This document shows positions 7,817 through 12,067 of a stretch of DNA of 12,067 nt, piece by piece. Made by a program: the position numbers and the translations under genes. The notes beneath the pieces are model-generated. The model had not been told where the DNA came from. It saw only the letters and a list, made by a program, of their open reading frames with translations, and made no database searches. Source of the stretch: Anaerolineales bacterium (GTDB taxonomy: Bacteria > Chloroflexota > Anaerolineae > Anaerolineales > UBA4823); contig JALHTN010000050.1 of the NCBI GenBank assembly GCA_022865865.1, positions 1-12,067 on the forward strand, in the 5' to 3' direction. The first letter of the stretch is position 1. Each line of letters begins with the position of its first letter.

Positions 7817-7825
7817 ATTATATCC
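7817..7825 (-). promoter_or_regulatory. Candidate ilvE promoter, -10 TATAAT
   Basis: The minus strand reads GGATATAAT (hexamer at 7817-7822), identical to the trxB element. A start near 7810 would give a leader of roughly 38 nt. No strong -35 hexamer is visible. Confidence 0.5.
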
Positions 7826-7889
7826 TGATCAATAGAGGCACCCTGACATCCGTATTCTAGACCCAAGTACTATTTATGCATTTCGATAA

Positions 7890-7931
7890 ATAAAAGCGTT
7901 CCTGTGTAAACTCACCAGGAACGCTCTTTTT
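7890..7931 (-). terminator. Intrinsic terminator after pnp
   Basis: A perfect 10-bp stem (AGCGTTCCTG at 7895-7904 with its reverse complement at 7916-7925) has an 11-nt loop. On the minus strand it is followed by TTTATTTAT, and on the plus strand by CTTTTTG, so it could act both ways. It lies 26 bp after the pnp stop and separates pnp from ilvE. Confidence 0.85.
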
Positions 7932-7950
7932 GTTTAAGAATTGGACGTGA

Positions 7951-10158
7951 TTAACGACGATTTCCGGATTTACCACCCCGGTTGCGGTCTCCCCCCCTAC
8001 CACCACCAGAACTGCGGCTCTTGCTCTTACCCGCCCGGTCTTTCTCCCGGGCTTCCTCAGCGGTCCATCCTTCCAACACTGCTTGGCGGGAAAGGCGGAT
8101 TTTTCCTGCCGGATCAATATCTGTAACCATAACCGTGATCTCATCGCCCATGCGCACGATATCTTCTACCCGATTAACTCTCTCGCTATCCAGCTGAGAG
8201 ATATGCACCAGGCCATCAGTGTTTGGCAGTATCTCAACGAAGGCACCAAAATCAGTGACGCGGACCACTCTACCAGTGTAAATGCGTCCGATTTCAGCTG
8301 ATTCAGTCAAAGCTAGAATTCGATCTCGAGCCAAGGCTTCGCTTTCACCATCTGTTGCGGCGATGAATATTGACCCATCGTCGTTAATATCGATGCGTGT
8401 CTTGGTATCTTCCTGGATGCTGCGGATCATCTTTCCACCAGGTCCAATAACGGCACCAATCTTATCGATAGGGATTTTAACCACTGTAATGCGTGGGGTA
8501 TGGGGTTTGAGATCTGGTCTGGGTTCGGGGATTACCGCTAACATCTTATCAAGAATGAAAAGACGCGCCAGACGAGCTTGTTCCAAAGCCTGCGCCATAA
8601 TCTGTGAAGTGATCCCTGTGATCTTGATATCCATTTGCAGGGCGGTAACACCTTCTTTCGTTCCGGCAACCTTGAAATCCATATCTCCGAGATGGTCCTC
8701 CATCCCGAGAATGTCGGTCAGAACCGCGTATTGATCTCCTTCTCCCTTTATTAACCCCATAGCGATACCAGCTACCGGTGATTTGATCGGCACACCCGTG
8801 TCCATCAACGCTAAGGTTGATGCACACACTGAAGCCATAGAGGTTGACCCATTGGAGGACAAAACCTCCGAAACCAAACGCATGGTATAGGGAAATTCAT
8901 CTTCTGGAGGAATGACTGGCAGCAAAGCCCGTTCTGCCAAGGCACCATGCCCAATCTCTCGTCTAGATGAACCGCGCAAGAAGCGAGTTTCACCAACAGA
9001 GAAAGGTGGGAAGTTGTAATGATGCATATAACGCTTTGATTCAGTGGGTGACAAGGTATCAAGTTCTTGGGCTTCGCGAGGCGTTCCCAGTGTTGCCAGG
9101 GTCAGCACCTGGGTTTCACCCCGTGTGAAAAGCCCTGAGCCATGCGCCCTCGGGCTAATTTCAACCTCACCCGAAATCTGGCGCAGGTCTGTCAAACCAC
9201 GACCGTCTGGACGAATTCCCTGCTGGAGGATGCGACCTCTTACAACATCTTTCTCTGCTTGTTCGAAAGCTTGTTTTATACTTCCTGCCAAGGATTCATC
9301 TTCTGCTGAAAGTTCGCTGACAACTGAATCCCGCAGATCATTAATGGCACCATAGGTAGAACTTATCTGATAGGGCTGGTTGAATATCTCTTCAAGACCA
9401 GGTACAGATCGTTCATACACGGCGTTTTTCAATCCTTCATCCAAGGTAAAGCTGAGATAATCTCGTTTTGCTTTACCGATCTCGGAAGCCATTTGCTCCT
9501 GCAAGTCGATGAACGGCTGAATTGCCTGGTGGCCATATTCTAAAGCAGCAACTAACACATCTTCAGGAACGAATTCGGCACCGCATTCAACCATGAGAAT
9601 TGCTTCTCTTGTTCCCGCAAGACGGAGGTCCAAATCCGACTCATTCTTTTCGCTGAAGGTGGGATTGACCACAAATTCGCCATTAATCCGTCCTACCCGG
9701 ACCGCGCCTACAGGTCCAGCCCAGGGGGTATCGGAGATCATCAAAGCTGCTGAGGCGGCATTTACTGCCAAGATATCGATCGGATTCTCTGTATCAGCAG
9801 AGAATGAGTAGAGAATCACTTGAACATCATTGCGCATATCTTTTGGAAATAAGGGTCGGATCGGGCGATCGGTCAGACGAGCAATGAGGATTGCTTCCTC
9901 ACTGGGACGTCCTTCTCGCCGGAAAAACGAACCTGGAATTCGCCCACCTGCGTACATCCGTTCTTCATAATCTACTGTCAAGGGGAAGAAATCGATCCCC
10001 TGCCGGGGTTCCCTGCCCATGGTGGCTGCGGCAAAAACCATAGTATCACCAGTGCGCAAAGTCACCGCTCCACCGGCTTGATTGGCTAATTTCCCTGTTT
10101 CCATGGTGATCTGCTTGTCACCAATCGTGGTTGTGTAGCTTTTTACTTCTGTTTGCAT
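7951..10158 (-). CDS. pnp: Polyribonucleotide nucleotidyltransferase (PNPase)
   Basis: This enzyme degrades RNA 3' to 5' by phosphorolysis and acts in mRNA turnover. It has 735 residues from the preferred start. In order: a first RNase PH domain (about 8-215), a linker helical domain (about 240-310), a second, catalytic RNase PH domain (about 315-545), a KH domain (about 554-615, GxxG as IGPGGK at 571-576), an S1 domain (about 623-692, GRVVRVTDFGAFVEI) and a Gly/Arg/Ser-rich basic tail (about 705-735). D488 and D494 in the MEDHLGDMDFK block match the catalytic aspartates of E. coli PNPase. The open frame continues to an ATG at 10218, but the start at 10158 has an AAGGAG site 5 nt upstream and gives the family N-terminus. 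The extra 20 codons overlap a hairpin-rich leader. It follows rpsO, as in many bacteria, but behind a terminator. Confidence 0.97.
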   Translation of the reverse strand: MQTEVKSYTTTIGDKQITMETGKLANQAGGAVTLRTGDTMVFAAATMGREPRQGIDFFPLTVDYEERMYAGGRIPGSFFRREGRPSEEAILIARLTDRPIRPLFPKDMRNDVQVILYSFSADTENPIDILAVNAASAALMISDTPWAGPVGAVRVGRINGEFVVNPTFSEKNESDLDLRLAGTREAILMVECGAEFVPEDVLVAALEYGHQAIQPFIDLQEQMASEIGKAKRDYLSFTLDEGLKNAVYERSVPGLEEIFNQPYQISSTYGAINDLRDSVVSELSAEDESLAGSIKQAFEQAEKDVVRGRILQQGIRPDGRGLTDLRQISGEVEISPRAHGSGLFTRGETQVLTLATLGTPREAQELDTLSPTESKRYMHHYNFPPFSVGETRFLRGSSRREIGHGALAERALLPVIPPEDEFPYTMRLVSEVLSSNGSTSMASVCASTLALMDTGVPIKSPVAGIAMGLIKGEGDQYAVLTDILGMEDHLGDMDFKVAGTKEGVTALQMDIKITGITSQIMAQALEQARLARLFILDKMLAVIPEPRPDLKPHTPRITVVKIPIDKIGAVIGPGGKMIRSIQEDTKTRIDINDDGSIFIAATDGESEALARDRILALTESAEIGRIYTGRVVRVTDFGAFVEILPNTDGLVHISQLDSERVNRVEDIVRMGDEITVMVTDIDPAGKIRLSRQAVLEGWTAEEAREKDRAGKSKSRSSGGGRGGDRNRGGKSGNRR

Positions 10159-10163
10159 GTTTA

Positions 10164-10169
10164 CTCCTT
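10164..10169 (-). promoter_or_regulatory. Ribosome binding site deciding the pnp start
   Basis: AAGGAG on the minus strand, 5 nt before the ATG at 10158, fixes the start at MQTEVKSYTT rather than at the in-frame ATG 60 bp upstream. Confidence 0.85.
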
Positions 10170-10179
10170 TTACATTTTC

Positions 10180-10270
10180 ACCAGGGATTAGGGACTGGAA
10201 GCTGTTGGCAACACACACCTGCTTGGAGAATCACGTGTTGTCACCAGTCTCCAATTCCCAACCTCCTGGT
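10180..10270 (-). promoter_or_regulatory. Long imperfect stem-loop in the pnp leader
   Basis: Immediately upstream of the pnp ribosome site, GGGAATTGGAGACTGG (10259-10244, minus strand) can pair with CCAGTCCCTAATCCC (10198-10184), about 13 pairs with small bulges. Inside, GACAACAC (10242-10235) pairs with GTGTTGCC (10214-10207) except for one A-C mismatch. An outer ACCAGG/CCTGGT pair (10270-10265, 10185-10180) can extend the base at the cost of some inner pairs. The whole element is about 90 nt. In E. coli a pnp leader stem cut by RNase III is the basis of PNPase autoregulation; a similar role here is inference. Confidence 0.45.
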
Positions 10271-10299
10271 ATTGAAACTACTTAGTGATGCGCTCCTGG

Positions 10300-10320
10300 A
10301 AAAAGAACTTCCGCAGTTCT
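10300..10320 (-). other. Weak hairpin with U-run in the rpsO-pnp gap
   Basis: On the minus strand AGAACT (10320-10315) pairs with AGTTCT (10309-10304) around a 5-nt loop and is followed directly by further Ts. With only two G-C pairs in the stem it would be a poor terminator; an attenuator or chance structure is equally possible. The rest of the 271-bp gap holds the rpsO terminator and the pnp leader stem; no clear pnp promoter was found. Confidence 0.25.
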
Positions 10321-10379
10321 GTATCCCCTAGCGGCATGGCGGTAAATGTAGGTATTCAAACTCAATTTTCTAACATTGC

Positions 10380-10417
10380 AAAAAAAGAGTAGATGGGAAC
10401 CTAATCGCCATCTACTC
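10380..10417 (-). terminator. Intrinsic terminator after rpsO
   Basis: GAGTAGATGG (10417-10408, minus strand) pairs perfectly with CCATCTACTC (10396-10387) around an 11-nt loop, and seven Ts follow (10386-10380). It begins 12 bp after the rpsO stop. This is a textbook Rho-independent terminator and would make most rpsO transcripts end before pnp. Confidence 0.9.
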
Positions 10418-10429
10418 ACCAAGGCATTA

Positions 10430-10702
10430 TTATTTCCTACGGATGCTTAACCGATCGGTTAAAGCCTGGTAGCGTTGATAATCTTTTTTGCGAATATAGG
10501 CTAATAATCGGCGTCGGCGGCCAACCATTTTTAATAAGCCCATGCGTGACGACTCGTCGTGTCTGTGCGTCCGCAAATGATCTGTGAGGTAAGTGATCCG
10601 ATTTGTTAATATTGCTATCTGAACCTCGGGTGATCCTGTATCGCCTTCATGGCGAGAGAACTCGTGAATGACGGTGTTTTTCTCTTCCTTATTCATGGTC
10701 AT
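10430..10702 (-). CDS. rpsO: Small ribosomal subunit protein uS15
   Basis: This 90-residue protein binds the central domain of 16S rRNA and nucleates assembly of the 30S platform. The family blocks are intact: [22 protein letters not shown] (15-36), [32 protein letters not shown] (39-70) and a basic C-terminus. The length is close to the usual 89. Two Met codons are possible (10702 and 10696). AGGAG at 10715-10719 is 12 nt from the first and 18 nt from the second, so the first is preferred although the spacing is long. It has its own promoter, a leader of about 90 nt and a strong terminator, so it forms a single-gene unit. Confidence 0.97.
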   Translation of the reverse strand: MTMNKEEKNTVIHEFSRHEGDTGSPEVQIAILTNRITYLTDHLRTHRHDESSRMGLLKMVGRRRRLLAYIRKKDYQRYQALTDRLSIRRK

Positions 10703-10793
10703 GACGTCTGCAAACTCCTATTTTGAATTAATAACTGCAGGTCTCCAAACCAGTAGTAGCTCAACACCAAACCACCGGCAGGGCTAGTCAGCG
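10703..10793 (-). promoter_or_regulatory. Long rpsO 5' leader
   Basis: From the predicted start near 10793 to the rpsO ATG is about 90 nt, longer than the other leaders in this window. It contains a direct repeat (CCAAACCA on the plus strand at 10745-10752 and 10767-10774) and a possible 5-bp stem (10736-10740 with 10708-10712) that would hold the AGGAG ribosome site in its loop. In several bacteria S15 represses its own mRNA by binding such leaders. The structures differ between phyla, so a role here is inferred only from position and length. Confidence 0.35.
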
Positions 10794-10799
10794 GGGCTG

Positions 10800-10808
10800 A
10801 TTATACCA
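10800..10808 (-). promoter_or_regulatory. rpsO promoter, extended -10 TGGTATAAT
   Basis: The minus strand has TGGTATAAT (hexamer at 10800-10805), the same perfect extended -10 as the LysM gene, followed by the shared CCCCGCTG. No good -35 is seen at 17 bp. It lies 36 bp after the stop of the AlkD-like gene. Confidence 0.65.
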
Positions 10809-10843
10809 GAGAACCCCTTAATTATGGGTTTATGATCTTATGG

Positions 10844-11650
10844 TCACCCAATTCCCAGAAGAATCTCTCGCAGATACGCACGAGAATCTGGTGGGAAATA
10901 ACTCAAACTATTGCGTACATACCAGGAAATTTGCACTTTGTCGCCAGCAGATTTCAACTCTTGACCCAAAAAGAAAGCCGTCTCTTCGGGTGTTCTAGCT
11001 GCAAATTCCTCGATCACGATCAGGATTTCGCTTCTGAGGGGGTTGTCTGCTGAACGCATTAATTTATTCAGCCGTTTGAATAGCAGAGGGTAATCTTCAA
11101 ATTCCCGGCGTGCCAGTAGTGGAGGGCTGGCTTTTAATCCCAAGCGGTTAAGCTCACGATTCCTTGACCGCAGCCAGGTGTCCAGCTGTTTGACATACAA
11201 ATCTTGATATTCATGCAAAATTCGCTCAAGACCAGAATTTACCAAGGCATTAACCAATCGTTCTTCGGTACTCGGCTGGATCCATTTCTCTACCCTGCTG
11301 AAGATCGATTTAACCGGGAATGGGGATACCTGCCCGATCAGAGAAGCTGCGGTGAGACGTAATTCCAGGTACGATTCTAACCATAATACATCTGCCAAAG
11401 TGAGAGCTTCTTCTCGATTACTGGCTGCATACACGCTCAATTCCTTCTCAACCGCCCGAAATACAGGTTTGGGAACTTGATAAGCGCGCAATAATGGTGG
11501 TGGTACTCCAACTTGGCCTGGACGATAGGTCCGATCAGCGTAATAATCTAAGAATTCATGATAAGAACGGCAAAAAGCATCCGGATCAGATGCGTTTTGT
11601 GTCAATTCGCGGGCTTGAATCTTGAGTCGGGGTGGATGAATTGCCGGCAT
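10844..11650 (-). CDS. HEAT-repeat protein, AlkD-like (DNA alkylation repair family, tentative)
   Basis: This predicted 268-residue soluble protein is almost wholly alpha-helical, with paired amphipathic helices typical of HEAT repeats. Segments such as VPKPVFRAVEKEL, ALTLADVLWLESYLELRLTAASLIG, WLRSRNRELNRLGLKAS and a late LRSEILIVIEEFAARTPEETAFFLG block resemble the AlkD/DNA-alkylation-repair superhelix. AlkD proteins remove N3- and N7-alkylated purines. However, the family's WDxxD-like catalytic region is not recognisable: the aligned stretch reads VEKWIQPSTEERLVNAL. Catalytic activity is therefore doubtful. The start at 11650 (MPAIHPPRLK) is preferred over the upstream ATG at 11716, whose first residues would be an out-of-frame reading of the proS remnant. 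There is no ribosome site; the ATG lies 1 nt after one stop codon and 5 nt after another, suggesting translational coupling to the old proS gene. Confidence 0.6.
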   Translation of the reverse strand: MPAIHPPRLKIQARELTQNASDPDAFCRSYHEFLDYYADRTYRPGQVGVPPPLLRAYQVPKPVFRAVEKELSVYAASNREEALTLADVLWLESYLELRLTAASLIGQVSPFPVKSIFSRVEKWIQPSTEERLVNALVNSGLERILHEYQDLYVKQLDTWLRSRNRELNRLGLKASPPLLARREFEDYPLLFKRLNKLMRSADNPLRSEILIVIEEFAARTPEETAFFLGQELKSAGDKVQISWYVRNSLSYFPPDSRAYLREILLGIG

Positions 11651-11651
11651 G

Positions 11652-11837
11652 TTAGTTAGTATGCCTTGGCGAAATGTACTTTTTCTGTTGCAGGTTTTCC
11701 CAAAGCGCCCACCCATTCGGTCTCACAACCATGCATCCCCGGACCGCAGCATAATCGGCCATTTCAGCCGCGAGCACCAGCTGGTTGTACCAATCAGAAA
11801 AGTTTTCTCTATGGGGTGTTAATTTTTCTGCAGCCAT
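11652..11837 (-). pseudogene. proS: Prolyl-tRNA synthetase remnant with large internal deletion
   Basis: From the ATG at 11837 the frame reads [20 protein letters not shown], then [24 protein letters not shown], the N-terminus of the archaeal/eukaryotic-like bacterial ProRS (usually about 470-500 residues, e.g. Thermus). After WENLQ the similarity stops, and the frame ends at TAA 11652-11654 after 61 codons. In the frame whose stop is 11656-11658, the DNA from 11700 reads [14 protein letters not shown], which looks like the C-terminal end of the same enzyme class, whose final Tyr is conserved. About 1.2-1.3 kb encoding the catalytic core, anticodon domain and most of the zinc domain would be missing, and the two ends are joined out of frame. 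No aminoacylation activity is possible. A complete proS must exist elsewhere if the assembly is right. The N-terminal match is strong; the C-terminal match is short and from memory of the family. Confidence 0.75.
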
Positions 11838-11863
11838 ATGTTCATCTAGGATTTCTTCGCAAA

Positions 11864-11891
11864 TATATAAACGGCTTATAAGCAAGGACAA
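11864..11891 (-). promoter_or_regulatory. Possible promoter of the proS remnant
   Basis: On the minus strand TTGTCC (11891-11886) and TATATA (11869-11864) are separated by 16 bp, with the ATG of the proS remnant about 26 nt downstream. The region is AT-rich, so this could be chance. If real it would drive the AlkD-like gene. Confidence 0.25.
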
Positions 11892-11911
11892 GGACTCACC
11901 GATGAAAGAAT

Positions 11912-12067
11912 TTAATCCGGGCACAGCATCTGGAATGCTTCTTCGACTTCAGAGGCAAACGTGACGAACTGCCGGTGATCCAAAGGGATATAGGTATCGA
12001 ATTGCGTAATGAGTTGATCGAATACTGTCTGCCATCCCGAGCCAATAAGAATCAAAGGTCGCGGAGC
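11912..12067 (-). CDS. LOG-family (TIGR00730-like) protein, C-terminal end only
   Basis: The frame is open to the right edge and gives 51 residues ending at TAA 11912-11914. The segment [17 protein letters not shown], then [23 protein letters not shown] resembles the C-terminus of LOG / 'lysine decarboxylase-like' proteins, which hydrolyse nucleoside 5'-monophosphates to base and ribose phosphate. Members typically have PxxLxGxxfW at this place followed by a helix and a 'v.d..ee' end. The diagnostic PGGxGTxxE motif lies upstream, outside the window, so the call rests on the tail alone. The gene ends 74 bp before the proS remnant and is on the same strand. Confidence 0.5.
   Translation of the reverse strand, partial: APRPLILIGSGWQTVFDQLITQFDTYIPLDHRQFVTFASEVEEAFQMLCPD

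Noticed and set aside
7773..7950. T-box or amino-acid leader ahead of ilvE
   Set aside because: The only hairpin is the pnp terminator, which lies upstream of the ilvE -10, and the remaining leader is too short for a T-box.
8282..8734. 150-codon open frame on the plus strand inside pnp
   Set aside because: It lies fully opposite the highly conserved PNPase coding sequence, is rich in Arg/Ser/Ile as antisense frames tend to be, and has no ribosome site or family similarity.
10159..10218. Longer pnp start at 10218 (adds 20 residues)
   Set aside because: The internal ATG at 10158 has a strong AAGGAG site and matches the family start; the extra codons fall in the leader hairpin.
11651..11716. 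Longer start of the AlkD-like gene at 11716
   Set aside because: The added residues are the proS remnant read out of frame and look unlike any natural N-terminus.

Overview
The window looks like a chromosomal segment of a bacterium from the Chloroflexota, most likely the Anaerolineae. The best clue is the membrane protein at 2094-3248, which joins a small zinc ribbon, one transmembrane helix, Thr/Pro-rich linkers of the PTPTP type and two LysM domains, a style common in that class. The rest is mostly core metabolism and RNA machinery. This placement is inference from protein style, not from a marker-gene search.

Layout, left to right: the 3' part of a polyprenyl diphosphate synthase (+, open at the left edge) converges with hemW (-). 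hemW diverges from the LysM gene (+), and each has a recognisable extended -10 element. A perfect 14-bp inverted repeat separates the LysM gene from a long run of minus-strand genes. Read in the direction of transcription, from right to left, these are: the 3' end of a LOG-family gene, a broken proS (prolyl-tRNA synthetase) remnant, a HEAT-repeat AlkD-like gene, rpsO, pnp, a branched-chain aminotransferase (ilvE), trxB, mdh and citrate synthase.

Functionally, mdh and citrate synthase lie 34 bp apart and probably form one unit making oxaloacetate and then citrate. The citrate synthase is of the long, mitochondrial-like type. rpsO and pnp keep the widespread rpsO-pnp order, but a strong intrinsic terminator lies between them and pnp has its own structured leader. 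rpsO, ilvE and trxB each have a TATAAT-type -10 box, so the minus-strand run looks like several short transcription units rather than one operon. Intrinsic terminators follow rpsO and pnp.

The most unusual spot is 11652-11837. The first ~52 residues of a prolyl-tRNA synthetase run, out of frame, straight into what reads as the last ~14 residues of the same enzyme. This is the signature of an internal deletion of proS, apparently at a short direct repeat. The downstream AlkD-like gene begins within a few bases of both the old and the new stop codon. Other points worth a look are the imperfect long hairpin in the pnp leader, the long rpsO leader and a possibly leaderless hemW mRNA. I saw no CRISPR array, tRNA, rRNA, insertion sequence or phage gene, and no gene-free stretch longer than 300 bases; the longest is the 271-bp rpsO-pnp gap. 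I do not see a new multi-gene system here.
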